This document shows positions 25,968-34,438 of a stretch of 64,000 nt of DNA, one piece after another. The translations under genes were made by a program, and so were the position numbers. The DNA comes from an uncultured Aquimarina sp. (lineage in GTDB: Bacteria > Bacteroidota > Bacteroidia > Flavobacteriales > Flavobacteriaceae): assembly GCF_947492965.1 (NCBI RefSeq), contig NZ_CANLOZ010000007.1, positions 1-64,000 of the forward strand, written 5' to 3'. The notes under the pieces are model-generated. The model was not told where the DNA came from. It did no database searches and saw nothing but the letters and a program-made list of their open reading frames with translations. Every line of letters begins with the position of its first letter. The stretch's first letter is position 1.

Positions 25968-28010
25968 ATGGAGGCGTTTCTATTATATTTACTTAAATCG
26001 AGTATCATACTTTCATTGTTCTACGCTGTCTATTTCTTTCTACTGAGAAAAGACACTTTCTTTTCTGCAAATAGACATTTTTTGATAGCGGGAGTACTTG
26101 GAGCAATCTTATTACCCTTCTTAGAGTTTACCCAAATAAAATTTATAGAGCAACCCAATTTTCATTTTATTGAATATGGTACTGATACTCCTACACAAGT
26201 TGTAGCAACATCTTCAATTATCGATTGGTGGTCCGTTCTTTTAGGTATCTATCTGGTAACTACATCAATACTATTAGTTCGTTTTGCAATTCAACTTTTT
26301 TCATTGCGCAAAATTTTAAATAAAAGCCATAATTGTCAAGATGAGGGGTTTTCTTTTGTAAAAACCAAAGAAGATATTGCACCCTTTTCATTTTTCAAAT
26401 ACATTATTTTCAATCCCTTACTACATGATTCTAAAGAATTAGAAATGATCCTGAAACATGAAAAAATCCATGCTGCGCAATACCATAGCGTTGATATCTT
26501 ACTTATCAATTTATTTGTAATATTCCAATGGATGAACCCTCTTTCATGGTTATACAAAAAAAGTTTACAACAAAATTTGGAGTTTATAGCCGATCAGGAA
26601 GCTACTAGAGACCTTTCTTCTATAAAGGATTATCAATTAACATTAGTCAAAGTATCAGCAAATAATTATTCATCAATCACAAATAATTTTTATCAATCAT
26701 TAATCAAAAAACGAATCGTTATGTTAAACAAAAAAGAGTCAAATCACAGGAATCTATGGAAAGCCACTATCATCCTTCCATTACTAAGTTTATTTTTATG
26801 GAGTTTTAATACCAAAACTGAAATACGATATATCGATCAGGCCGATATTCCTGAAGAAGTAATTACTTCTAACGACAAAATCTCTTCGATATCCGATATC
26901 ACTAAAAAAGAAAATGAACTAGAATCCCCAAAAAAGGAAGAGGTTACAATTTCATCAGACAACAGGTATCCTACTAAAAATCTTCCTACTAAACAAAAAA
27001 TAGGTGCTGTTCAGAAAACTGAAAAACCAAAAATTAATTCACAGAAAAACAAGATCGTCGAATCGCAGGTTTCCAAAATCAAAAAGAAAAACACTATCGA
27101 GTTTGTTATTAACAAAACATCTACAAAAGAAGAACTAGAGCGAGTAAAGCGTATTTTAAAAAACGAGTACGACGTAAAAGTAAGTTTTAGCGATATCGAA
27201 AGAAATAGTGGTAACGAAATCACAAGCATCAGCATAGAAGTAACCTCTAGTAAAAGCAATGCTAATTTTTCTGTTTCCGATGACAAACCCATCAATCCTT
27301 TGGTATTATCCTATGACAGTAAGGAAGAAAAGATTAATATCGGTCAGTCTGGAAACAAGAATATTTGGATCAGCAAAGATGGAAAAAGCAAACATGTTGA
27401 TATTCAAAGTATAGAAATACAATCAGATGATGAAGGACAAAGCTATTTCATTATTAATGAAGAATCTAAACACAAACTATCCAAAAAGAAAGGTGAAAAT
27501 AGTTTCATAATCAAAAGTAATGATGATGAAGACGGTATTCATTTCCATTCTGACAGTCATGAAACCACCTTTAAGTTTGATGGCAATTCTAAAAAGAAAC
27601 CTCTTTATTATATAGATGGTAAAAAAGCTAGTCAAAAAGATGTCAAAAAACTAAAATCAGATGATATCGCAACAGTAGAAGTACTTAAAGGTAAAAAAGG
27701 CATTGAGAAATACGGAAAAAAAGCAGAAGATGGAGTTATTCAGATTACCACTAAGAAATATGCCAAAAAGAACTATAAAAAAGAAACTGGTTTAGACATT
27801 CATATAGATAATGAGGATATTCGATTTGGCTCCACTGAAGATGGTAAAAAACCGTTAATATTCATTAACGGAAAAAAAGCAGATCAGAGTATGCTTGGTA
27901 GTATAAACAAAAACAAAATTAAGTCTGTAAACGTTTATAAAGGCGAAAAAGCACTAAAAAAATTCGGTGTTGAAGCTGAAAATGGTGTAGTTGAAATCCT
28001 AACTAAGTAA
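25968..28010 (+). CDS. M56-family (BlaR1-like) membrane metallopeptidase with two TonB-plug-like C-terminal modules
   Basis: This is the sensor/protease partner of the BlaI-like repressor. The N-terminal ~285 residues hold several membrane helices and the zinc motif HEKIH (in MILKHEKIHAAQYHSVDIL), plus a downstream ADQEA that can supply the third ligand, as in M56. A final helix (IILPLLSLFLWSFN) leads to a ~380-residue outside part. It lacks the penicillin-binding domain of BlaR1. It has a Lys/Glu-rich linker, a domain starting TIEFVINKTSTKEELERV, and two copies of a TonB-plug-like module ending in EKYGKKAEDGVIQITTK and KKFGVEAENGVVEILTK. The ATG at 25968 is favoured over an upstream in-frame codon inside the repressor gene. 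Confidence 0.87.
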   Translation: MEAFLLYLLKSSIILSLFYAVYFFLLRKDTFFSANRHFLIAGVLGAILLPFLEFTQIKFIEQPNFHFIEYGTDTPTQVVATSSIIDWWSVLLGIYLVTTSILLVRFAIQLFSLRKILNKSHNCQDEGFSFVKTKEDIAPFSFFKYIIFNPLLHDSKELEMILKHEKIHAAQYHSVDILLINLFVIFQWMNPLSWLYKKSLQQNLEFIADQEATRDLSSIKDYQLTLVKVSANNYSSITNNFYQSLIKKRIVMLNKKESNHRNLWKATIILPLLSLFLWSFNTKTEIRYIDQADIPEEVITSNDKISSISDITKKENELESPKKEEVTISSDNRYPTKNLPTKQKIGAVQKTEKPKINSQKNKIVESQVSKIKKKNTIEFVINKTSTKEELERVKRILKNEYDVKVSFSDIERNSGNEITSISIEVTSSKSNANFSVSDDKPINPLVLSYDSKEEKINIGQSGNKNIWISKDGKSKHVDIQSIEIQSDDEGQSYFIINEESKHKLSKKKGENSFIIKSNDDEDGIHFHSDSHETTFKFDGNSKKKPLYYIDGKKASQKDVKKLKSDDIATVEVLKGKKGIEKYGKKAEDGVIQITTKKYAKKNYKKETGLDIHIDNEDIRFGSTEDGKKPLIFINGKKADQSMLGSINKNKIKSVNVYKGEKALKKFGVEAENGVVEILTK

Positions 28011-28034
28011 TACGTCCATCATACAGTAGATATT

Positions 28035-28065
28035 AAAACTCACTTAAAATCAAGTGAGTTTTTTT
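28035..28065 (+). terminator. Terminator after the M56 gene
   Basis: AAAACTCACTT / AAGTGAGTTTT with a 6-nt loop, followed by a run of T's, forms an intrinsic terminator 24 bases after the M56 stop codon. Confidence 0.85.
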
Positions 28066-28138
28066 AAATTATCTAATCCTTCAAAATTGCTTACTTTTAT
28101 ATCTGAAAGATTTTCTTCATACCTTATGATTTATTGAT

Positions 28139-28288
28139 ATGACAAAACCATTCTTTATTTTTTTAGCTAGAGTTAACAAAATATTACTCCCTAGCTTTAC
28201 AAAAAAAAGTTTAGATCTAAGTAAAGCCTCTAAACTTCAGCTACTTATTTTTGGGTGGAGATTATATGTCACAAAAAGAGCTTTATAA
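28139..28288 (+). CDS. Conserved-looking small basic protein, 49 aa
   Basis: A complete ATG-to-TAA frame encodes 49 residues with a coherent layout: MTKPFFIFLARVNKILLPSF, then TKKSLDLSKASKLQL and a hydrophobic/aromatic end LIFGWRLYVTKRAL. From memory, very similar ~50-residue proteins (with LxKINKxLLPS, LDLxKAsKxQ and GWRYYVTxxAL) occur widely in Flavobacteriaceae, and some carry a dubious 'SsrA-binding protein' label. It is far too short to be SmpB. The function is unknown; membrane association is plausible. It lies between two genes of the same strand. Confidence 0.6.
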   Translation: MTKPFFIFLARVNKILLPSFTKKSLDLSKASKLQLLIFGWRLYVTKRAL

Positions 28289-28411
28289 ATCTTACTTTCA
28301 GAAATTTACAAGACAATAAAAGATCTTTTTTGCAACATCTTTATTCCGTTTTCGTATTTATAATCGAATTCATTTCAATTAAAAATCGAAACCCGAAAAA
28401 TAATATTTAGT

Positions 28412-29230
28412 ATGAAAAAATGGATCTTTTTAGGAATGGGTATACTAGGTATACTTTCCTTAACAGCATTTACATCCAAACTACCTACAGACTCCGCTCA
28501 ATATACTTTGCAACCTAATGAGATTATTGCAACAATTAATAAAGACACCACTGAAAAGGAGCTAGAAGACCTAAAGGACTTTTTTTCTGAAAGTGGTATT
28601 GAGTTAATTATCGAAAAGATACAGTTTAATGAGCAAGATGAAATTACTAGTTTAAGCATCGTTTTAAAAAAGGGAAATGCGAAAAGTAAATATTCCTCTT
28701 CCTCATCAGAACCCATATCTGATGTAGAACTTGGATATAAAAATGGTAATTTGTACATAACAAATTCAGGAATGTTTGATATTAACTCCTGGAGAAATCA
28801 AATTGGTTTTAATCATCAAACTATTGATTTGGACAGTATTTTAAAAAACCAAAATTTAAGATTCAATTTTGATTTTGACCAGGAAGGGGATTCAATATTC
28901 TTCAATGGGAAACATTTTAACATTGGAAAATTAAAAGATCAAATCATGAATTCTTTTGATTTTAACGAAGATGAAGATGGGAATATATTTTTTAACAATC
29001 AGCAGTTCCCTGCGAATTTTGGAAAATCTAAGAAGTACAGTTTTGTAGATGATCCAGATATCGAGAAATTAATCATTATAGATGGAGAAGAAGCAGACTT
29101 CAAAACGTTGGATGAATTAGCCAAAGCCGATAAGTTGGAAGAAGTAGATTTCCTAAAATCTAATATTGCCGTTAGCCTATATGGAGATAAAGCAAAAGAT
29201 GGCGCCATCATTGCGATTACCAAAAAATAA
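28412..29230 (+). CDS. Secreted protein homologous to the outer region of the M56 sensor
   Basis: This 272-aa protein has an N-terminal signal or anchor (WIFLGMGILGILSLTAFTS). Residues about 38-110 (IIATINKDTTEKELEDLKDF, IQFNEQDEITSLSIVLKKG, SEPISDVELGYKNGNLYI) align with the region after the linker in the M56 protein upstream (FVINKTSTKEELERVKRI, IERNSGNEITSISIEV, LVLSYDSKEEKINI). It ends in one plug-like module (LIIIDGEEADFKTLDELA ... LYGDKAKDGAIIAITKK). It therefore looks like the sensor region without the protease. It could compete for or present the same ligand, but this is inference. Confidence 0.75.
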   Translation: MKKWIFLGMGILGILSLTAFTSKLPTDSAQYTLQPNEIIATINKDTTEKELEDLKDFFSESGIELIIEKIQFNEQDEITSLSIVLKKGNAKSKYSSSSSEPISDVELGYKNGNLYITNSGMFDINSWRNQIGFNHQTIDLDSILKNQNLRFNFDFDQEGDSIFFNGKHFNIGKLKDQIMNSFDFNEDEDGNIFFNNQQFPANFGKSKKYSFVDDPDIEKLIIIDGEEADFKTLDELAKADKLEEVDFLKSNIAVSLYGDKAKDGAIIAITKK

Positions 29231-29250
29231 TTTTTTAATGAACAACACAA

Positions 29251-29292
29251 AAATAACAAGAGTCTTTACCGCGGTAAAGACTCTTGTTATTT
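29251..29292. terminator. 20-bp perfect palindromic hairpin between convergent genes
   Basis: AAATAACAAGAGTCTTTACC and its exact complement (29273-29292) are separated by only two bases (GC). The hairpin lies between the secreted M56-relative gene (+) and apt (-) and probably ends transcription from both sides. The T-runs are short. Confidence 0.75.
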
Positions 29293-29302
29293 GTCCCTTC
29301 TG

Positions 29303-29815
29303 CTAATATTGTAATACCGAAGCTATAGGATAATCAAGTTTATCTTTTCCATTTAGAAAGCTTAATTCCATAATAAAATTACACTGTACGATTTCGCCTC
29401 CTAGTTGTTCTACCAATTCACAAACAGCTTTTGCCGTTCCACCAGTTGCCAACACATCATCATGAATTAATATACGTTCTCCTTTTTTGATAGCATCCTG
29501 ATGGATTTCTAAAACATCTTCTCCATATTCTAACCCATAACTCTTACTATAAGTATCTGACGGTAATTTCCCTTTTTTACGAACCGGCACAAATCCAGCA
29601 CCTAATCGTTGCGCAATCATTCCGCCTAAAATAAAACCTCTAGCTTCGATACCAATTACTTTATCTACTTTAGCATTAGTAGGAATCAATTCAGCAAGTT
29701 GATCTGCTACATATACCAAAGCTTCAGAATTAGCTAGTAAAGGAGTAATATCTTTAAATATAATTCCTGGTTTAGGAAAGTCAGGAATATCTCTTATCAG
29801 TTCTTTTATGTTCAT
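29303..29815 (-). CDS. apt: Adenine phosphoribosyltransferase
   Basis: Apt salvages adenine to AMP using PRPP in the cytosol. The PRPP-binding motif is ILIHDDVLATGGTAKAV, the N-terminal part has IRDIPDFPKPGIIFKDITPLL, and the flexible loop KKGKLPSDTYSKSYGLEYG is present. The 170-aa length is exactly that of the family. It stands alone on the minus strand. Confidence 0.96.
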   Translation of the reverse strand: MNIKELIRDIPDFPKPGIIFKDITPLLANSEALVYVADQLAELIPTNAKVDKVIGIEARGFILGGMIAQRLGAGFVPVRKKGKLPSDTYSKSYGLEYGEDVLEIHQDAIKKGERILIHDDVLATGGTAKAVCELVEQLGGEIVQCNFIMELSFLNGKDKLDYPIASVLQY

Positions 29816-30192
29816 AGTTGCAAAATAATGAAAATCGAAAAAAGAGCCTCAAAAATTATCAAAAGCCTCTTGGATTATAAAACCATCTCAAAAAAGAGCC
29901 TTCAATTCTTACAATTATTTATCAAAATACCTACTTTAAGTTATACTTTAAAACAATATTAAAAAGAATACAATTACATATTAAAACATAAACCTTTTTT
30001 TAGATTACAAAAAATATTCACTTTCATAGATTTCTTCCAAAATATTTTTTTATAAACTTCTAATACTATATTTTAAAAATGTACAACAATACGATAACAA
30101 TTATTTTCAATTTAAAAACCTAGAAATCATGTAAACTATAGTCTTTCTTTTTGATTAATTATAAATAACTAACAGTTTAAAAAGTCATTACT
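29816..30192. other. AT-rich intergenic region between apt and the SPFH gene
   Basis: These 377 bases lie between divergent genes and hold both promoter regions. The string AAAAAAGAGCCT occurs twice (near 29838 and 29892), and an imperfect pair AAGAGCC...GCCTCTT lies between. I see no gene or RNA and no promoter that meets the consensus. Confidence 0.5.
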
Positions 30193-31533
30193 ATGCTTAC
30201 ATATTTAGGAATCATAATGGTTATTATTGGAGTTACTATTTTCATCATCAAACCATTTTTCAAAGAATCAAAATTATTACACAAATTCACTAGACAAAGA
30301 AACATTGCTATGATCCTTATTGGATTATGTATGAGTGTTATCTCTGGGATGTTTTTCTATGCAGAACCAGGAACTGCGTATGCAGTGCAATATCCTTGGG
30401 GAAGTCAAAAAGCAGTAGTTAATCAGGGAATCAACACTAAGATGTGGGGAAGATTGATCCCTATTCAGTTTGAATTACCTATTAAATACGTCATCCCTAA
30501 CAAGAAAAACGAGTTGGGTGAGCAAAGCAAATACGCCAACGTAGACAAAGCAAAATATTGGGCATTTAGCGATGCGGTAAAAGCGAGAATCGCTACTTCG
30601 GTGGTGATTAGTATCAACACCGCAGACGAAGATCAATTTTTATCTGTGGCAGATCGTAACAAAACGGAGAAAAACTTAATCAGATCCAGAATTATCCCTA
30701 ACATAGATCAGTCTATTAAGAATACTTGTAAACTTATGGATGCACAAGATTATATATCTGGACAAGCATCTGATTTTGATCGGTATTTCAAAGATCAGCT
30801 AGAAAACGGAATGTATGTTTTGGAAGAGTTTATTGCCACTGAAACCAGAGAAACTATTGGTGATAGTACTACAGTAAGAACTATTCCTAATAAAGAATCG
30901 AAACAAAAGAGATTTCGTATAAAATATCATAATGGAGAGCCTGTTCGCGAGAAAGGCAACTCATTAAGAGGATATGGTTTAACGGTGGTACAAGCAGTTG
31001 TAACTGAAATCGACTGGGAGCCTGAGTTTGACAAACGTCTTCAGTTACAGAAAGAAGAAGTAGCACAGACACAATTAGAAAAACAGCAGGCAGAACGCGA
31101 ATTTTATAGAGCGCAAAAAGAGATTGCACGTGGAGAAGCTGAAAAAGCTGCAGAAAGGGCTCGCTTAGAAAAAGAGCAAATTCAGAAAACCATTGAAGCT
31201 GAAACAAAAGCTAAGGTGGCAGAATTCAATCTTATCGAAGAGAGAAAAAACTATGAAGTAGCACAGTTTAAAGCAAAAACTCAGAAAACAATGGCAGACG
31301 CACAGTCTTACGAGAATGCAAAGCTGGTAAATGCTGGTCTTACACCACAGGAGCGAGCTGAATGGGAATTTAAAACCTCTGTAAACGTTGCCAAGCAATT
31401 AAAGGATCTAAAACTACCTGAAATTTACATTCAGGACGGAGGAAAATCAGATAAGAATGCCAACCTATTACAATCACTAATTGGCGCGGACTTAGCAAAA
31501 AAAATGATGTCTCAAAAAACATCTAAAGAGTAG
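30193..31533 (+). CDS. SPFH/band 7-type membrane protein
   Basis: This is a 446-aa membrane-anchored protein with two N-terminal helices (about 2-21 and 37-56) and then an SPFH-like domain (about 60-260). Its recognisable features are GQ-style WGSQKAVVNQGINTKMWGRL, VRTIPNKESK and VVQAVVTEIDWEPEFDKRL. A long coiled coil rich in Glu/Lys/Gln/Ala (about 275-375: EKQQAEREFYRAQKEIARGE, ERARLEKEQIQKTIEAETKA) comes next, then a tail with DLKLPEIYIQDG. SPFH proteins form large membrane-bound rings or scaffolds. I cannot assign it to prohibitin, HflK/C or flotillin with certainty. A DUF2007 gene follows after a hairpin. Confidence 0.78.
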   Translation: MLTYLGIIMVIIGVTIFIIKPFFKESKLLHKFTRQRNIAMILIGLCMSVISGMFFYAEPGTAYAVQYPWGSQKAVVNQGINTKMWGRLIPIQFELPIKYVIPNKKNELGEQSKYANVDKAKYWAFSDAVKARIATSVVISINTADEDQFLSVADRNKTEKNLIRSRIIPNIDQSIKNTCKLMDAQDYISGQASDFDRYFKDQLENGMYVLEEFIATETRETIGDSTTVRTIPNKESKQKRFRIKYHNGEPVREKGNSLRGYGLTVVQAVVTEIDWEPEFDKRLQLQKEEVAQTQLEKQQAEREFYRAQKEIARGEAEKAAERARLEKEQIQKTIEAETKAKVAEFNLIEERKNYEVAQFKAKTQKTMADAQSYENAKLVNAGLTPQERAEWEFKTSVNVAKQLKDLKLPEIYIQDGGKSDKNANLLQSLIGADLAKKMMSQKTSKE

Positions 31534-31542
31534 AATTTAAGA

Positions 31543-31565
31543 GTGGGATGCATAATGCATCCCAC
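31543..31565 (+). terminator. Intercistronic hairpin between SPFH and DUF2007 genes
   Basis: GTGGGATGCA / TGCATCCCAC with a 3-nt loop is a perfect 10-bp stem. It is followed by A's and not T's, so on the + strand it is likelier to be an attenuator or mRNA-stability element than a full terminator. Confidence 0.45.
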
Positions 31566-31593
31566 CTAAAAAAACATTTAAAAATATCGAATT

Positions 31594-31821
31594 ATGGGAA
31601 CATACGTAAAATTATATACCGGAACATCTATTCTTACAAACAGGTTAGCTTTTTTACTAAATGAGGCAGGCATTGCTACCATAACTAAAAATCATGATGA
31701 ATCTGCAAGATTAGCAGGTTTTGGAACTTTTCAAAATTCGAGTGAGCTTTTGGTGCAGGATCATGATTTACAAGAAGCTTATAAAATCACTGAAAATTTT
31801 AAAAAAGAAATTTTAAAATAG
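31594..31821 (+). CDS. DUF2007 domain protein
   Basis: A 75-aa cytosolic protein with the DUF2007 pattern: YVKLYTGTSILTNRLAFLLN, an AGIATITKNHDES segment, and ELLVQDHDLQEAYKITENF. Members resemble the GlnB-like/signal-transducing fold, but no function is established. It follows the SPFH gene with a 60-base gap that contains a hairpin, and precedes tRNA-Arg. Confidence 0.82.
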   Translation: MGTYVKLYTGTSILTNRLAFLLNEAGIATITKNHDESARLAGFGTFQNSSELLVQDHDLQEAYKITENFKKEILK

Positions 31822-31844
31822 TTTTTTAATTTATAATTTTCACA

Positions 31845-31852
31845 TATATTTG
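31845..31852 (+). promoter_or_regulatory. -7 promoter element of tRNA-Arg
   Basis: TATATTTG followed by CA matches TAnnTTTGC and lies 13 bases before the tRNA 5' end. A T-rich stretch, not a TTG, occupies the -33 position. Confidence 0.55.
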
Positions 31853-31865
31853 CACCCGCAAAAAA

Positions 31866-31939
31866 GGCCTCGTAGCATAACTGAATAGTGCACTTGATTA
31901 CGGCTCAAGAGGTTGCAGGTTTGAATCCTGCCGAGGTCA
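31866..31939 (+). tRNA. tRNA-Arg (ACG)
   Basis: A full cloverleaf is visible. The acceptor arms are GGCCTCG and CGAGGTC (with one G-U), the anticodon stem CTTGA/TCAAG holds loop TTACGGC (anticodon ACG), and the T arm is TGCAGGTTTGAATCCTGCC. The discriminator is A and CCA is not encoded. The anticodon A34 would need deamination to inosine by TadA, as is usual for this isoacceptor. Confidence 0.95.
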
Positions 31940-31949
31940 CTTAAGAATG

Positions 31950-31977
31950 AAAAGCTCACCAAATGGTGAGCTTTTTT
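31950..31977 (+). terminator. Terminator of tRNA-Arg
   Basis: AAAAGCTCACC / GGTGAGCTTTT with loop AAAT, ending in six T's, lies 11 bases after the tRNA. Confidence 0.9.
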
Positions 31978-32453
31978 GTTTGTATAATTTGAACTCGTTC
32001 AAGAATCCGAATACGAACAAAAAAATAGTTTTATGACACTCGGATAATAAGGATTCAAGATATTTTGTGGTAACAAACCAAATAGAGAGCAGGAAACAAA
32101 TTATAGATATATACAAAGTAAATACAACAGTAAAGAAGCATGACATTTTTCTAAAATTTAGCCTATTCCTACCCATTAAAATTTTATCAACACAATCCTT
32201 ATTTTCATTACAACAATCGTATTAATTCACAAAAAACACTAAGAATTAACTCTTCTTTTGTTAAAATCGTTCAATTTATTTCTGTTGTTTATTTAGTGTT
32301 TTCAACGTTTTATACAGCGGAATATTCCGCTTATACAATACATCAATTCCTTTTTAGGGATTTTCATTTTTCGAACGTTTATAATAGAGATGAGTACACA
32401 AACTAATCGCTCATCATACTCTTAAATTAAACCTTAACACAAAACTCAAAATC
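31978..32453. other. Gene-free region upstream of the subtilase gene
   Basis: About 480 bases contain no supported gene; an open frame on the minus strand near 31937-32176 overlaps the tRNA-Arg terminator and has no coding character. The notable feature is a 16-bp perfect palindrome flanked by TATAC repeats (32311-32336). Confidence 0.55.
32311..32336. promoter_or_regulatory. Perfect palindrome with direct-repeat flanks
   Basis: AGCGGAATATTCCGCT at 32316-32331 is a perfect 16-bp palindrome. TATAC occurs directly on the left (32311-32315), and TATAC again on the right (32332-32336). It lies about 120 bases before the subtilase gene and could be a regulator site; this is inference. Confidence 0.4.
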
Positions 32454-33671
32454 ATGAAGATTAGATTTAGAATTTTAAGCACAATTACCGTTTTTTCATT
32501 TCTATTTTATAGTTGTGAAAAGAATGAAGAAACCTTTAACGATACAGCATCTGAAATAGATATCGTAAATGATATAGGAGCTAATCAGGCCATACCTGGT
32601 GAATATATCATAGTATACCATCAGGATCAATCCATTTCCGGTAAAAGTGCAGAAATAGAAAATAAATCCAACAAAATCCTATCCCGACAGGGAATTTCGA
32701 TTAAGAATATCAAAAACACTTACTCCAAAGCAATACAAGGTTTTACTGCTAGAAATCTATCTGCAGAACAGGCAACATCACTTAGAGAAGATCCTGCAGT
32801 GGCTTATGTAGAACCGAATTATATACTAAAAGCAAATTTTAAATCTGGTAAACCGGTAAGCAGTCTTCCTCCTACAGTACAAAACAAAGCTGTAATCAAT
32901 GACTCACAGCTGAGTAATGGAGAGTTTTTACCATGGGGTATAAATCGAGTAGGTAGAGGAAATGGTGTCGGCAAAACTTGTTGGATAATAGATAGCGGTA
33001 TTGCCCCTCATAGCGATTTAACTATAGACACGAATCAAAGCATAAGTTTTGTTGGTGGATCTTGGGTAGATGAAGACGGACATGGAACACATGTAGCAGG
33101 AACAGTTGCTGCCAGAAACAACGGCTCTGGAGTTATTGGTGTGGCATACGGCGCAACCGTAGTTGCCGTTAGAGTTCTAGATGCCGATGGAAATGGTACT
33201 GTTGACGGTCTAATTCAAGGAGTAGATTATGTTGCGGATAACGCAAATACCGGTGAAACCTGGAATTTTAGTGTAGGTTTCAATAGTCGATTTACCTCGC
33301 AAGCAATAGATGATGCATTTAGAAACTTAGAGCGTACCACTTATGGAGCTACATCGGCAGGTAATAGCAATGACGACACTCAATTTTATTCTCCAAAATT
33401 ATTACAAACCCCTAATACTTGGGTTGTAGGTAATATGACTAACACAGATGCTCCTGCCTCTGGTTCAAACTTCGGAAGAAGTGTTGATCGTTGGGCTCCA
33501 GGAACAGATGTTTGGTCAACTTGGTTAAACGGACAGTTTAATAGAATTTCAGGTACTTCTATGGCCTCACCACACGTAGCTGGAATATTACTATTAAGAG
33601 GTAATAGTACTGCTACTGATGGATCCGTAAGTAAAGGAGGACATACTGCGCCTATTGCCACCTTGAATTAA
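32454..33671 (+). CDS. S8 family (subtilisin/proteinase K-like) serine protease lipoprotein
   Basis: This is an exported protease of 405 aa. The N-terminal signal has lipobox FYSC, so it should be lipid-anchored. Residues about 50-125 are an inhibitor I9-type propeptide (GEYIIVYHQDQ, GFTARNLSAEQATSLREDPAVAYVEPN). The catalytic triad is complete: Asp in CWIIDSGIAPH, His in DGHGTHVAGTVAAR, and Ser in GTSMASPHVAG. The oxyanion-hole Asn is in ATSAGNSN. The domain organisation is that of proteinase K. No T9SS domain follows, which is unusual for a Bacteroidota S8 enzyme and fits lipoprotein anchoring instead. A LytS/LytTR pair is encoded on the opposite strand just downstream. Confidence 0.93.
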   Translation: MKIRFRILSTITVFSFLFYSCEKNEETFNDTASEIDIVNDIGANQAIPGEYIIVYHQDQSISGKSAEIENKSNKILSRQGISIKNIKNTYSKAIQGFTARNLSAEQATSLREDPAVAYVEPNYILKANFKSGKPVSSLPPTVQNKAVINDSQLSNGEFLPWGINRVGRGNGVGKTCWIIDSGIAPHSDLTIDTNQSISFVGGSWVDEDGHGTHVAGTVAARNNGSGVIGVAYGATVVAVRVLDADGNGTVDGLIQGVDYVADNANTGETWNFSVGFNSRFTSQAIDDAFRNLERTTYGATSAGNSNDDTQFYSPKLLQTPNTWVVGNMTNTDAPASGSNFGRSVDRWAPGTDVWSTWLNGQFNRISGTSMASPHVAGILLLRGNSTATDGSVSKGGHTAPIATLN

Positions 33672-33690
33672 CATAATTTCCAAACTTACT

Positions 33691-33713
33691 AGAGGCTGTA
33701 CTATGCAGCCTCT
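33691..33713. terminator. Terminator between the subtilase and LytTR genes
   Basis: AGAGGCTG / CAGCCTCT with a 7-nt loop, followed on the + strand by TTTATATTTTTTTT, separates the two convergent genes. Confidence 0.8.
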
Positions 33714-33748
33714 TTTATATTTTTTTTAAGCTCTAGAAAGCTTTCCTC

Positions 33749-34438
33749 TTATCTCGACAACATTTTATTCACAGTACTTCTATAGGTTTGTCCAATAGGA
33801 ATGCTATGATCACCTATTTTAATTTGATTGCCCTCTATAATTTGGATCTTTTCTTTTGATATGATAAATGAATGATGTATTCTCAAAAAATTGTAGGGTA
33901 ACTCTTTTTCGAGGGTAGAAATTTTATATAAGGTAAGAATCATTTGATTTTCCAGAAATACTTTACAGTAGTTTCCAGCAGCTTCGATAAAAAGAATATC
34001 ATCTAAAGATATTTTAATTTGTTTCTTACCTGATTTTATAAATATATACTGATTCCTTTCCGAGCCTTCTAACGGTATTTCATTTTTTTCTAAAAGAATC
34101 ACTTTATTAACAGCTTTTAGAAATCGTTCAAATGCAAAAGGTTTTAATAAATAATCCATTACGTCCAACTCGTATCCTTCTAGTGCAAATTCTTTATAAG
34201 CAGAGGTAACAATTATTTTTGGAGGGAGAGAAAGCGTTTTTAAAAACTCGAAGCCGCTTAACTCTGGCATATTAATATCCAAAAACAATAGATCTGTTTT
34301 ACTTTCTTTTAAAAGAGAAAGTGCTTCGAATGCGTTATATGCATTTCCAACCTTATGCAACATTGGGAGTTTATCTGCAAAACCTTCAATAATCCGATGT
34401 GCGATAGGCTCATCATCCAAAATCACATACCTAATCAT
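33749..34438 (-). CDS. LytTR-family response regulator
   Basis: A 229-aa DNA-binding response regulator. The receiver domain (1-120) has the acidic pair YVILDDEPIA, the phospho-acceptor Asp in LLFLDINMPELSG, and the conserved Lys in MDYLLKPFAFERF. The C-terminal LytTR domain (about 130-229) is visible in QYIFIKSGKKQIKISLDDIL, IEAAGNYCKVFL and LRIHHSFIISKEKI. It overlaps the sensor-kinase gene by 4 bases, so both are translated together. The targets are unknown. Confidence 0.93.
   Translation of the reverse strand: MIRYVILDDEPIAHRIIEGFADKLPMLHKVGNAYNAFEALSLLKESKTDLLFLDINMPELSGFEFLKTLSLPPKIIVTSAYKEFALEGYELDVMDYLLKPFAFERFLKAVNKVILLEKNEIPLEGSERNQYIFIKSGKKQIKISLDDILFIEAAGNYCKVFLENQMILTLYKISTLEKELPYNFLRIHHSFIISKEKIQIIEGNQIKIGDHSIPIGQTYRSTVNKMLSR

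Larger units (their letters stand above)
28011..28411. other. Gap holding a terminator and a 49-residue gene
   Basis: This 401-base gap between the M56 gene and its free-standing relative contains the M56 terminator (28035-28065) and a short open frame (28139-28288). The remaining ~120 bases before 28412 are AT-rich; I see no convincing promoter there. Confidence 0.6.

Noticed and set aside
31937..32176. 79-codon minus-strand frame after tRNA-Arg
   Set aside because: It overlaps the tRNA end and its terminator, and shows no motif or start context.
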